64,000 bases of DNA from Allium sativum (lineage: Eukaryota; Streptophyta; Magnoliopsida; Asparagales; Amaryllidaceae). How positions within the stretch are numbered: the first letter of the stretch is position 1; every line of letters starts with the position of its first letter. Of the stretch, positions 24,140 to 33,857 are shown in pieces. The position numbers and the translations under genes are program-made. The notes under the pieces were generated by a model. It worked only from the letters and a program-made list of their open reading frames with translations. It did not search any database and was not told the origin of the DNA. Location of the stretch: positions 755,109,603-755,173,602 of the forward strand of contig CM060922.1 of NCBI GenBank assembly GCA_030737875.1. Reading direction: 5' to 3'.

Positions 24140-24439
24140 CTAAAAGCACTGTTTGTAGGCGATGTATTGTTTGAAACCTCGTTCGCTAAAGTTTGATGCT
24201 AATCGATTAGATGTACAAGTTGGTACATACTGAATGAGCACACATGGATGATAACTCGATGCATGGGATAAATTCACGGAGGAGCTACGGAGCACATGGT
24301 TGGATTCAACGATGGAGTAGTAGTAGGGCTCAACAATAGATGCGACGGTGGAGCAACATTGAGACTCAATGAAGGACTTGAAGACAGAGCAATATTGGAG
24401 TTTGGTGGTCGATCTGAAGACAAAGTATGGACTTGGTGA

Positions 24440-24900
24440 CGAGCTTGAAGTGTATTCTTTTGCATTATCACTTCTTAAAGTTTGAATTGAGGTATTGAAT
24501 AGATTTTTAATTTCAGCACAGGGTGAGACAAATACATAATAAAACTCAGAACGATTCTTCATGAGAAATACCCAAGTTACATGAGAAAAATCATCTACGA
24601 ATGTAACAAAATATTTAAATCCTGGTTTAGAAATTACAGCCGTAGGTCCCCAAATATCAGAATGTACAAGTTCAAAAGGACAACTGGCTCTTTTATTCAT
24701 TCTACGATTCAAACTTACACGATGATGCTTAACATATTGATATGATTCATAATTCAATGACTGTAATGATTTAAATTGTGGACACGATTTATGTACAAAA
24801 AAAAGGTAAAGATGGATGCCCTAATTGACAGTGTTTCTTTCAGGCTTGAGAAATACTTGAACAAACAAATAATTTTTTATTTGTGGAAGGAATATCAAGT
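24440..24900 (-). pseudogene. C1 integrase core remnant
   Basis: The minus-strand reading of 24757-24450 gives copia integrase core blocks: FELVHSDIWGP with the first catalytic Asp, YFVTFVDDFSHVTWVFLMKN, and LRSDNAKEY with the second catalytic Asp. The third acid (Glu) is absent because similarity ends just after this point. Upstream, at about 24840-24770, a worn GAG_pre-integrase segment (LGHPS-like) precedes it out of frame. The open frame runs on to 24140, but the last 100 or so residues are Ser-rich and match nothing. Confidence 0.8.
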
Positions 24901-24956
24901 ACAGGCAGTCTCTTTGACTCACGCCCTCTACCAATAATTTTCTGAGTCACAAGATC

Positions 24957-25260
24957 CTAAAATTTACAGTGAGATGAAAACAATGAGATAGAACAATTCA
25001 ATTGTTGTGTTAGTTGACTAACAAAGAGTAAATTGAATGCAAGGTTAGGTACATATAAGGCAGATGTTGACAGAAAAGGTGAATAGGTTGGACTTATTGT
25101 TCCAAACCATTGAATATTTGAAGAGGAACCATCAGCTAAGGTGACACTGTGAGTAGGATATTGTGATTGAAAACTTGAGAAAATAATACAATTACTAGTC
25201 ATATTATCTGTAGCACCATAATCAATGACCCATTAAGTTCTCCCTGGATTGACAAAGCTG
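24957..25260 (-). pseudogene. C1 aspartic protease remnant
   Basis: The minus-strand reading from 25202 gives VTLADGSSSNIQ and LYVPNLAFNLLFVSQLT. These are the copia protease 'V-LADGS' and 'V-YVP-L-FNLLSVSQL' blocks. The D-T/S-G active-site segment should lie just upstream, near 25230-25250, and is disrupted by a stop (GTGCTACAGAT region). Not functional. Confidence 0.75.
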
Positions 25261-25429
25261 ATATTATTTGCAATAGTACAAATATGGTGAACTGGCTTGT
25301 TGACACTGTTATGATATTCGGTAAACTTAGAAATTCTTCAGCTGAAATCATAACAATCTGGCAACTTGATCTTGAATCTTCACAATATTAGTTACTTATT
25401 GGGTTCCAACCAGTTTTTTCTTATTTTGT

Positions 25430-25477
25430 GGCTTCCAACTTTCAAATTTAGTGTGCCCTAGTTTCTTGCAATATGCA
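25430..25477 (-). pseudogene. C1 Gag zinc knuckle, half adjoining E3 insertion
   Basis: The minus-strand reading gives CKKLGHTKFESW, the second half of a copia CCHC knuckle. E3 is inserted directly in front of it and the other half lies at 37092-37105. The last cysteine of the motif is serine here, so it was already decayed or has mutated since. Confidence 0.7.
25473..25477 (+). other. E3 target-site duplication, left copy
   Basis: ATGCA, identical to 37087-37091. Perfect 5-bp duplications are standard for LTR retrotransposon integrase. Confidence 0.93.
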
Positions 25478-26071
25478 TGTAACAACCCGTATTTTCAATA
25501 ACCTGTAATAACATAAATCGAGGCAGAATTTAATTCTAAAATGGGAATCAAGGGAAACGGGCTATGCCATTGCGTTCGTCTCGGAAAAATACGCGAAATA
25601 GAGTCCGAGTTTTCGAAAATCGGAGTCCGTATGACCAAGATATGGCCTCGCGAAGTTTCACGAAAATTCCCAAATTAAAGTATACTTAATTAAGTGAAAT
25701 GGGTTGTGTAGATATATATATATATATATATATTGATATATATATATATATATATATAATTGAAAATTTAATAAATAAATATGCAAAAATGCTCAAAACA
25801 GCGAATTGGGAGAGGGGAATAACCGAACCGGCCGATTTTTGAAGTCGACCCGAGCCCGCTGGGTCGACTAGGGGTTAATCCAGGGTGTTTGGCTGTCAAC
25901 CCGTGGGCCGATTCGCTCAAGTGCAGATTTTGCATTTGAATGGTTCTCATGGTCCATCTTTAATCTAAAGGCCCTAGATGGTTCCTACACTTGACTTCTT
26001 CCCCAAGACATGCTTTGATGGCTTGGATTGAATCTAGGGTTAATCCTATGGCCTAAAACACTTGCCTAATC

Positions 26072-26079
26072 TATAAATA
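26072..26079 (+). promoter_or_regulatory. TATA box of E3 5' LTR
   Basis: TATAAATA, about 595 bp into the LTR, followed by CCCTAACC-type leader sequence. The same box is at 34452-34459 in the 3' LTR. Position corresponds to the TATA box in E2. Confidence 0.65.
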
Positions 26080-26514
26080 AGACCCTAACCTACCCTAATT
26101 CATTCATAATTAAACCTAGTGACTAAACTATGGCAAAATGCTAGCTCTCATGGCCTCCACTAATTTTATGAAGAGGGTTGCATACTAATCACTCTCTAAT
26201 CAACTTCTAATCCCTTCTTAGCATCTTAATCTTCTTCATTTGGTGTTCAAAGTTGCTAGTTGTGAGTTTCTATCACTTTGATGATCTTTTGGTAAACTAA
26301 TTAGATGAGATGTGATGAGATTTATGGTTTTGTATGTGGGTTAATGAGCTTTGAATCATATGATATGATGTTAGCATTAATCTTATGTTTATGCATGTTG
26401 AGTATGTAAGCTTATGCAAGTTTAATATGATGTATGTTATGTTTGCATGATGCTAAATATGCAAGTTGTGGGCTATGTAATCATATGCATGTTATGCAAG
26501 TTCATGGTAATATG

Positions 26515-26757
26515 CTATGCAAGTTACATGTTTGTTAATATGCAAGTTACATGTTTGTTAATATGCAAGTTACATGTATGTAAATATGCAAGTTACATGT
26601 TTGTTAATATGCAAGTTACATGTTTGTTAATATGCAAGTTACATGTATGTAAATATGCAAGTTACATGTTTCTTTATATGCAAGTTACATGTTTGTTAAT
26701 ATGCGAGTTACATGTATGTAAATATGCAAGTTACATGTTTATTAATATGCAAGTTCA
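26515..26757 (+). repeat. 23-bp tandem repeat, E3 5' LTR
   Basis: About ten copies of ATGCAAGTTACATGTTTGTT plus AAT, with regular variants (ATGTATGTAA at every third copy). Because 23 is not a multiple of 3 the frame cycles through a 23-residue period, which creates a spurious open frame. Identical array at 34895-35137. Related but looser ATGCAAGTT words fill 12360-12830 and 20630-21080 in E2. Confidence 0.92.
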
Positions 26758-27060
26758 TGATGACACATTATGCAAGTCTATAAGCTAATATGCAAGTTTG
26801 TTATGCAAAATGAATATGTAAGTTATGTGACATATTATATGCAAGTTATGTGACATGTTATGCAAGTTCATATGCAAGTTATGTGTTTGTTAATATGCAA
26901 GATGGCACCTTTGAAACATGTTCATTCATATGCAAGTTGACACCTTTTATATGTGTTATATCATGAACGAAATTACGTGGGAACGATGGGGTAATTAAAT
27001 GCATAAGTTAATAAGATTGTGTGAAATTAATATAATTATGCATAACACAAAATAAATAAA

Positions 27061-27176
27061 CATAGTATGGGAATTTGCCTATTTGGTTAGGTGTACCCAT
27101 ACTATGTGTTGGGAATTTACCTATTGAGTTAGGTCTACCCCATGGGAATTTACCTATTAAGTTAGGTCTACCCATG
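27061..27176 (+). repeat. Three tandem CCTA/TAGG hairpins, E3 LTR
   Basis: Each unit has an outer stem, a constant loop with CCTA and TAGG arms, and a closing arm. Unit 1 outer stem CATAGTATGGG (27061-27071) with CCCATACTATG (27096-27106), 11 bp perfect. Unit 3 outer stem CATGGG (27141-27146) with CCCATG (27171-27176). Unit 2 keeps GGG/CCC. Repeated at 35441-35556. Confidence 0.75.
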
Positions 27177-27249
27177 TTAAGAAAACTTGATTAATTAGGG
27201 ATAATTAATATAAAATTATGAGGGTGATTAATTAGGTGTAATTAATTGA

Positions 27250-27348
27250 CTAAGACACGAGGTTGGACTCAGTTGTAGCGTAAAACTGCCCGGACCCAAC
27301 CGGCTTAACCAGTTGCTACAAATGTTAGCCCAATGTGAGAGGTCTTAG
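27250..27348 (+). repeat. Covarying hairpin module 1, E3 5' LTR
   Basis: P1 CTAAGAC (27250) with GTCTTAG (27342); P2 TTGG (27263) with CCAA (27330); P3 TTGTAGC (27273) with GCTACAA (27315); P4 GCC-GG with CCGGC around loop ACCCAA. Constant loop ACGAGG / TGTGAGAG between P1 and P2. Copy at 35630-35728. Confidence 0.8.
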
Positions 27349-27372
27349 GCACAAACTAAATACGTAATTAAT

Positions 27373-27473
27373 GTAAAGACACGAGGTTAGACTCTGTTAT
27401 GACATAAGGCTGCCCGGACCCAACCGGCTTAACCAGCGGTCATAAAAGACAGTCTAATGTGAGAGGTCTTTAC
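27373..27473 (+). repeat. Covarying hairpin module 2, E3 5' LTR
   Basis: P1 GTAAAGAC (27373) with GTCTTTAC (27466), 8 bp; P2 TTAGAC (27387) with GTCTAA (27452); P3 TTATGAC (27397) with GTCATAA (27439); P4 as in module 1. Every stem is perfect although the bases differ from module 1 at several pairs. Copy at 35753-35853. Confidence 0.82.
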
Positions 27474-28708
27474 AAAGGTTACGTTCTTAATTAATTAATT
27501 AAGAAACACTTAACCACATTAGCATGTAGAGGGACATGAGGGGTTAAGTGGGTGCCTCGGGTGGCATGAGAAAATCTAGTGGTTGCCTTGGGTGGCAATA
27601 GAAAATACGATTAGAATACTTAACCAAAATGGAACATGTAATTAAAACATGATTAAAGGGTTAAGTGGGATATACTAGAAAAAGGGACAAGCTTAGGTGG
27701 GTAGCTTGTGGAGGCCCATTTCAACCAGTAACCCATACGTATCTTTGTGGGCTCGACCCATGTCGAGGACGGGACACGCATACTGGGCTTGACTGTAAGA
27801 GGCAAACGGGTTAGCGGTGGCAACGCAAGTCCAACGGGCTTCATATGCGTGAGTGGGCCCGGGCTGGTAGGTAAGCCGTTGTTGCATCGAGTAGATATAA
27901 GCCGTGCACCTTTAGTTCCATCAGGTTGCCACATTGGGGAATGATACATCCCACGGTGGGGCCAGCACGGGTATCTACGTTTGGGAGCCGATCGAATGGG
28001 AAGTAGTGTGTACACCTAGTGGATTGTAGGGCCCCGTGGCGCCTACTTGGTCACCTAGGGGTACGCAGGTACTAATTAGTAAATTTTATAAGTCCTTGGG
28101 TGGGATCAACCTTTAAGTTAGGAACGACTGGTGTGGTGCAGTTTAGTAATTTACCTTAGGGAGGGTAGATGCGTCTTTATCCTTTATCTTCGTTTAGTTG
28201 ACTGCTTAGGGTAGCCATTCATCCCTATATGTTACCGTATATCAGTTTATGTCTTCTCTGGTTACTTTAACGATTGTATTGTTAAAGTTATAGGACTCGC
28301 TCAGACTTATGTCTGACCCTGTTGTTTTTATCTTTTTCCCAACCCTCAGGCCCTACGGTGGATCCTAGCAGTAGTGGAGCTTGATCGGATTGCTGTTCCA
28401 GTCTTTAGGAGCTTGGATAGATGTAAAGCTCCAGTTATCCAGTTATCTTTTCTTTTGTTTGGCTATTGTATGAGAGTGGGATTATGTACTTCTTTATTTT
28501 GATGGATATTGTACTTGACCTTTATTGTGGTTTTATGATGTAACCAGACATGTTTTACTTCCGCTGTTATGAGATGATGTTTTAAAATTTCAAGTACTAT
28601 TTATATCTGTCTTGTTGTAATTTTTCTGTTCTATATTCACTAAAATACTCCACCGATGCTATGGCATTCCCTTAGTGAGTGATCATAGCGGGAGTGGGGT
28701 GTTACACG

Positions 28709-28720
28709 TGGTATCAGAGC
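28709..28720 (+). other. E3 primer binding site
   Basis: TGGTATCAGAGC, complementary to the 3' end of plant initiator Met tRNA, two bases after the LTR end. Confidence 0.95.
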
Positions 28721-28906
28721 TTAAGGTTACCAGAACAGATAAAATTTTTGAGAAAAACTACTTTCTAAGAGTATTTTCGAAGAAAGTATTTTTAAAAGCA
28801 TGTCTTCTAAGAGAAAAAGTTTTTGAAAAAGAAAAGCATAATCCCCAATAGCCATATCTTTATCTTTCGGAATCTCCTTTTTGAATCTTTCCTCTTTCGT
28901 TTCAGC

Positions 28907-31900
28907 ATGGCTGAAGATCTTAACATCCCGGAGGGTTTAGTTATACCACTATGGTATAGGAGGTTGCAAGAGGCTAGGGCCGCGGCTGCGGGTCCGGCCA
29001 ATGCTACTACACCAGAGACAACCGCTCCTCCTCCTCAGCCTAGAGTGGATAATTTTGCTAAGGTTTGCAAGGAGTTCAAGGCTATAGGAGGAAAACCTTT
29101 TCTTGGTTCAGAGACTTTCGTAGAGGCTAGAGATTGGCTTAAGGAAGTGGAAGAGTTGCTAGATATCTTTGAAGTGGAAGAGGGAAAGAAAGTCAAGTTG
29201 GCGGCTTGGTTAATGAAGGGAGAGGCCTCATTCTGGTGGGAGGTCACTAATGGAGAACGCCCTGTTGACTCTTGGGCAGATTTTAAGCAAAGGTTTGGGG
29301 CTAAGTTTCTCTCAAGGGCGGAAGAGAATCTGTTTATGGAGAAGTTCTTGAATTTGAAGCAAGGGAATCTCACGGTGAAAGAATATGTCAACAAATTCAA
29401 TCAATTAGCAAGGTTTGGCATAGAGTTGGTGAATACACCGGAGAAGAAGGCTTTGAGGTTCGTTAGAGGCTTGAACGAACCATTGCAAGGAATAGCTATG
29501 ACTCACATTCCTATGGGGGCCACTTTTGAGAAGCTTGTCTACATGGCACTTATGCATGAGGATGATAAGAATTCTAAGGCACCAGAGAAAAAGGGGGATC
29601 AGAAGAAACCGCAACAACAACAACAAGGCAAGGGCGGAAAAGGCAATGGTGACAAAAAGAAGACGAAGAAGAAGTGCTTCAGTTGTGGAACACCAGGACA
29701 CCTTAGTAAGGATTGTCGCAAAAAGAAGAAGACCGGTTGCTTTCATTGTGGTGAAGCAGGGCATCTTGTGAAAAACTGCCCAAAGAAGGGGCAGAAGACG
29801 GGGTCTACCTCAGGAGGCCAGGTGCAAGCTCTTATAGCACCACCTCAGTCAGGGGGGCAAGTTCAGGTTCTCTCAGTTCCACCGATTCAGCAGAGAGGTA
29901 GAACTATTTCCGTTGAAAGTCTGGTTTTTCTGTTTGATCATCCAGTTCGTACTTTGTTTGACTCTGGCGCATCGCATTCTTTTATCTCATCATCGTTAGT
30001 TGAGTCACTGCACTTAGACACCAGTCTAGTTGATGATCCCTTGGTTGTCTCAAACCCAATTGGGGGCTCCATATATCTGTCTATGATATGTTTGGGTTTG
30101 AAGATTTCTATACTTAGCGTTGAGTTTAGATGTGATGCTTTTGTATTGGGCTTCACGGGCTATGGGTTGATCTTGGGCATGGACTGGTTATCCAGTAATG
30201 GTGCCGTTCTTGATTGCGAAAGGAGAGTTGTCAGGCTCATGACCCGCTTGGGTAACACTCTTGAGATCTCTTGCAATCCCATGGAATCTGTTTTGCTAAG
30301 TTATCTTGAATCGCTCGATGCTTCGGTCGAAAGTTTGTGTTCTGTCAGAGTAGTCCGGGAATATCCGGATGTGTTTGAAGAAGTAAAGGGTTTGCCTCCG
30401 AAGCGGGAGATAGATTTCCGAATTTATTTGGTGGATAATGCCAAACCAGTGTCTTTGCCAGTACGCCACATGGCTCCTCGTGAGAGAAGAGAACTTCATA
30501 AGCAAGTAGGGGAGTTGCTTGAGAAGGGGTTCATAAGGCGAAGTATATCGGAGTGGGGAGCTCCAGTAGTGTTTGCCACGAAGGCGGATGGGTCCCTCAG
30601 ACTTTGTGTGGATTATAGAGAACTTAATAAGCTCACGAAGAAGAATAGACACCCATTACCGAGGATAGATGATCTCTTTGATCAGTTGGTTGGCGCGTCA
30701 GTATTTTCGCAGATGGACTTAGCTACAGGGTTTCATCAGTTAAGAGTGGCGGAGGACAGTATAGAGAAGACTGCTTTCCGGACTCCGGATGGTTTTTATG
30801 AGTGGCTAGTGATGCCATTTGGGTTGACAAACGCCCCTGCATACTTTGTTGATCTCATGAGTAGAGTGTTCAGAGAGTATCTGAATAAGTTTGTAGTAGT
30901 TTTTGTGGATGACATCTTGGTCTTTTCCAAGAATGAAGAAGAGCATGCCTTACATCTCAAGGAAGTGTTGGAGACTCTTCGAGCGCATAGTCTTAAAGCT
31001 AAATTCTCTAAATGCCATTTTTGGAGAAGAGAAGTGCGATTCTTAGGGCATGTGGTCTCTAAGGAAGGGATAGCTGTGGATCCCGCAAAGATAGTATCTA
31101 TCCAGGATTGGAAAGTTCCTAGAAATGCTACCGAGGTAAGAAGTTTCTTGGGGTTGGCAGGATATTATAGGAAGTTCATCAAAGACTTCGCGAAGATATC
31201 AGCCCCATTAACCCGCTTGACGAAAAAGAATCTGGTTTTCTCGTGGGATGTAGATTGTGATGATGCTTTCCGACGGTTAAAGAGAGCTTTGACCACCGCT
31301 CCAGTTTTAGTGCTCCCGGATGGGAGTAAGCCGTTTGTTGTTTATACCGATGCTTGTGGAACAGGATTAGGCGCAGTCTTGATGCAGGAGGGAAGGGTAA
31401 TAGCCTATGGAGGGAGACAATTGAGAGTGCATGAGAAGAATTACCCTACCCATGATCTAGAGTTGGCCGCGATTGTTTTCGCACTTAAGTCTTGGCGCCA
31501 TTATCTTCTTGGTGAGAGATTCGAGTTGTTCACCGACCATAAATCATTGAAGTACTTATTCTCTCAGAAGGATTTAAACTTAAGACAGCAAAGGTGGATG
31601 GAGTTCTTAGCATCCTATGATTTCGAGATAGCGTATACCCCTGGTAAGGGTAACGTGGTGGCAGACGCCTTAAGTAGAAAAAGGCTATCTTTGAGTCCAT
31701 TGTTCGTGGAACGACGAAGCTTGGAGTTTCTTTCTTTGTTTGACTTCAGACCTTCTGTTGATTTTGTACCTGGTTTGTTGGCATCCTTGGAGGTTAGACC
31801 TACTCTTTTGAGACGGATTGGCGAGGCTCAGCGAGACGACCCACAGTTGGTTGTGTTGGTAGAGAAGCTTATAAGAGGGGAGTCGTCCAGCCATTTGGGT

Positions 31901-33334
31901 AGATACACCATAGATGATAAGGGATGGTTGCATAGAGACGGTAGACTTTGTGTACCGCAAGATGAGGGTTTGAAGAAGGCTATTTTGGATGATGCACATC
32001 GTTCAAGAATGACTATTCATCCCGGTGGAGACAAAATGTACCAAGACATGAAGAGAGTTTTCTTCTGGGCCGGTATGAAGAAAGATGTGGCCGAGTATGT
32101 GGCTAGATGCTTAGTGTGCCAACAAGTTAAAGTGGAGCAAAGGAAACCCGGTGGGTTGCTACACCCATTGGAAGTTCCACAGTGGAAGTGGGATAGTGTC
32201 TCGATGGATTTCATCGACGGGTTACCGAGATCGAGGAAGGGCAATACGGGAATTTGGGTTGTGGTAGACAGACTTACCAAGAGTGCCCATTTTATACCCG
32301 TAAAGAGTAAGAGGACCGCTCCATGGCTTGCTTCAGTCTATGTTAGAGAGATTGTTAGATTGCATGGCGTACCATCCAGCATTGTGAGTGATCGAGATCC
32401 TATTTTCACTAGTGAGTTTTGGAGAAGTTTGCAAGAGGCGGTAGGGACTCAGTTGTGTTTGAGCACCGCATATCATCCTCAGACGGACGGTCAGACTGAG
32501 AGGGTGAACCGTATCTTAGAAGATCTTTTGAGGCTTTGTATCTTGGATTTTGGAGGTACATGGGAAGAACATCTTCCTTTGGTGGAGTTCGCATATAATA
32601 ACAGCTTTCAGTCCAGTATTGGTATGGCTCCTTTCGAAGCTCTTTATGGAAGGCCTTGTCGATCTCCTACATGTTGGTGGGAATCTACGGATAAGATCTT
32701 GCTTGGGCCGGATATGGTTAGAGAGACTTCAGAGAAGATTGATTTAATTCGAAAAAGGATGAAAGCAGCGCAAGATAGACAGAAATCTTATGCGGATCGG
32801 AGAAGGACGGATCTTGAGTTTGAGGTTGGGGACATGGTTTTTATCAAAGTATCTCCATTGAGAAATGTTGTTCGCTTTGGGTCCGTAGGGAAGTTAGCAC
32901 CGAGATTTGTTGGGCCGTTTCCTATTAAGGAAAGGATTGGACGGATGGCATATAGGGTGGAGTTGCCCGACAGACTTAGTGGTGTTCATGATGTATTCCA
33001 TGTATCACATTTGAGGAAGTGCTTACATGAGACCGCGGAGGTGGTAGAGCCGAGCTTGCTTAGAGATGTAGAGGTAGAGCGTGATGCGACGATTCGACGA
33101 GCTCCTACTCGCATCCTTGGGTCAGAAACTAGGAAGTTGAGGAACAGAGAAGTTCAGCTAGTTAAAGTGCAATGGGGAGATGACGAAAGCAATGCTACTT
33201 GGGAGACGGAAGCAAAGATGCGTTCTTTGTATCCATTTCTTTTTGAGAGTATGTCTTTTAACTTCTCCTTTATTGCTTGTCTAGTACTTATCTTATCTTT
33301 AGTATATCCTCTCGCTAATACCTATGACCTTTAG
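28907..33334 (+). CDS. gag-pol: E3 Gag-Pol polyprotein (chromovirus), 1475 aa
   Basis: One uninterrupted frame encodes capsid/nucleocapsid, protease, reverse transcriptase, RNase H, integrase and chromodomain. I start at the ATG at 28907 ([10 protein letters not shown]); the frame is open upstream to an ATG at 28823, but that extension is Phe-rich, lies in leader-like DNA and does not look like Gag. From 28907: capsid about residues 50-220; CCHC knuckles C257-x2-C-x4-H-x4-C and C278-x2-C-x4-H-x4-C; protease active site DSGASH at 352; RT with FVDD at 666-669; RNase H D815 (DACGTG); integrase H1031/H1038/C1068/C1071, then D1101, D1162 and E1198, exactly D-D-35-E; chromodomain about 1405-1447. 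All catalytic residues are present. After YPFLF the frame reads through a GAG (33245) that is TAG in E2, adding 29 residues with a hydrophobic run. Gag and Pol in one frame means the Gag excess needs another mechanism. Confidence 0.96.
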   Translation: MAEDLNIPEGLVIPLWYRRLQEARAAAAGPANATTPETTAPPPQPRVDNFAKVCKEFKAIGGKPFLGSETFVEARDWLKEVEELLDIFEVEEGKKVKLAAWLMKGEASFWWEVTNGERPVDSWADFKQRFGAKFLSRAEENLFMEKFLNLKQGNLTVKEYVNKFNQLARFGIELVNTPEKKALRFVRGLNEPLQGIAMTHIPMGATFEKLVYMALMHEDDKNSKAPEKKGDQKKPQQQQQGKGGKGNGDKKKTKKKCFSCGTPGHLSKDCRKKKKTGCFHCGEAGHLVKNCPKKGQKTGSTSGGQVQALIAPPQSGGQVQVLSVPPIQQRGRTISVESLVFLFDHPVRTLFDSGASHSFISSSLVESLHLDTSLVDDPLVVSNPIGGSIYLSMICLGLKISILSVEFRCDAFVLGFTGYGLILGMDWLSSNGAVLDCERRVVRLMTRLGNTLEISCNPMESVLLSYLESLDASVESLCSVRVVREYPDVFEEVKGLPPKREIDFRIYLVDNAKPVSLPVRHMAPRERRELHKQVGELLEKGFIRRSISEWGAPVVFATKADGSLRLCVDYRELNKLTKKNRHPLPRIDDLFDQLVGASVFSQMDLATGFHQLRVAEDSIEKTAFRTPDGFYEWLVMPFGLTNAPAYFVDLMSRVFREYLNKFVVVFVDDILVFSKNEEEHALHLKEVLETLRAHSLKAKFSKCHFWRREVRFLGHVVSKEGIAVDPAKIVSIQDWKVPRNATEVRSFLGLAGYYRKFIKDFAKISAPLTRLTKKNLVFSWDVDCDDAFRRLKRALTTAPVLVLPDGSKPFVVYTDACGTGLGAVLMQEGRVIAYGGRQLRVHEKNYPTHDLELAAIVFALKSWRHYLLGERFELFTDHKSLKYLFSQKDLNLRQQRWMEFLASYDFEIAYTPGKGNVVADALSRKRLSLSPLFVERRSLEFLSLFDFRPSVDFVPGLLASLEVRPTLLRRIGEAQRDDPQLVVLVEKLIRGESSSHLGRYTIDDKGWLHRDGRLCVPQDEGLKKAILDDAHRSRMTIHPGGDKMYQDMKRVFFWAGMKKDVAEYVARCLVCQQVKVEQRKPGGLLHPLEVPQWKWDSVSMDFIDGLPRSRKGNTGIWVVVDRLTKSAHFIPVKSKRTAPWLASVYVREIVRLHGVPSSIVSDRDPIFTSEFWRSLQEAVGTQLCLSTAYHPQTDGQTERVNRILEDLLRLCILDFGGTWEEHLPLVEFAYNNSFQSSIGMAPFEALYGRPCRSPTCWWESTDKILLGPDMVRETSEKIDLIRKRMKAAQDRQKSYADRRRTDLEFEVGDMVFIKVSPLRNVVRFGSVGKLAPRFVGPFPIKERIGRMAYRVELPDRLSGVHDVFHVSHLRKCLHETAEVVEPSLLRDVEVERDATIRRAPTRILGSETRKLRNREVQLVKVQWGDDESNATWETEAKMRSLYPFLFESMSFNFSFIACLVLILSLVYPLANTYDL

Positions 33335-33844
33335 ATAGGGTAAAACCTATGGTTGAAACATGTGTTTGAAACATGTTATGGTTGATGGATGCATATGGAT
33401 GCAATTGTTTGCTAGTGGTTGCTCGTGGATGCATATACACACACATTAGGCACTAGATCGGCTCAGTCACTTCATGTTGCATATTGCATAAATGGATGTG
33501 GTAGTTAGATTGATGGATGTATCATGGCTGTGTTATCATATGGATGATGCATTTTTGTGTATGGTTGTGCACGCATGTAGAAATTTGTATGTGTCAATAG
33601 GGTTTCGCATACATATTGGATGCATGGCACTATCATGGTTTGCATTAAGGAGGTTTACTGTATCAGTAACCGCCTGATTTTCGCATTAGGTAAGTACATT
33701 TACACACACTTTTGCATATATCCATCCAGCATTTAGAATCTTGTAAGGACAATGATTGCTCGTGGATGATGCTTTGAGTAGATGGATGATTGGATGGTAG
33801 GATACGTTCTTCCTAACTTGAAGATTTCGGGGGCGAAATCCTTT
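33335..33844 (+). other. E3 3' untranslated internal region
   Basis: Non-coding, with repeated TGGATGCA-type words and a CACACACA stretch at about 33437. It ends in the GATTTCGGGGGCGAAATCC block also seen in E1 and E2. Confidence 0.75.
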
Positions 33845-33857
33845 AAGGAGGGGAGAA
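33845..33857 (+). other. E3 polypurine tract
   Basis: AAGGAGGGGAGAA abutting the 3' LTR start. Plus-strand primer for reverse transcription. Confidence 0.93.

Larger units (their letters stand above)
26262..28349 (+). other. Putative leader intron within E3 5' LTR (2088 bp)
   Basis: Donor-like GTGAGT at 26262-26267, 190 bp after TATA. Acceptor-like tract TTTTTATCTTTTTCCC then AACCCTCAG ending at 28349, with a CTGAC branch-like word about 30 bp upstream. The interval has dozens of ATG triplets and no long frame, so an unspliced leader would translate gag poorly. The 3' LTR copy is at 34642-36729. Not shown by transcripts. Confidence 0.45.
25478..28706 (+). repeat. E3 5' LTR (3229 bp)
   Basis: TGTAACAACCCG...GTGTTACA. 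Order: two GTCGAC sites (about 25844, 25863), TATA 26072-26079, GTGAGT 26262, a 23-bp ATGCAAGTT repeat array 26515-26757, three CCTA/TAGG hairpins 27061-27176, two covarying modules 27250-27348 and 27373-27473, ggttaag/cttaacc inverted pairs 27485-27670, and a pyrimidine tract ending CAG at 28349. The short open frames inside are artefacts of the repeats. Confidence 0.95.

Noticed and set aside
26447..26788. Open frame rich in Met/Cys/Leu (also at 34827-35168), looking like a cysteine-rich peptide gene
   Set aside because: It is a by-product of the 23-bp tandem repeat read through all three frames; no codon bias and it changes with repeat number.
27250..27473. Tandem ~100-bp modules considered as tRNA genes or a CRISPR-like array
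   Set aside because: No acceptor CCA-type arm, no A/B box set, no uniform repeats with unique spacers; stems nest in one long hairpin.
28823..28906. Upstream ATG that would lengthen Gag by 28 residues
   Set aside because: The added residues are Lys/Phe-rich and unlike Gag starts; the ATG at 28907 opens [10 protein letters not shown]. Initiation at both cannot be excluded.
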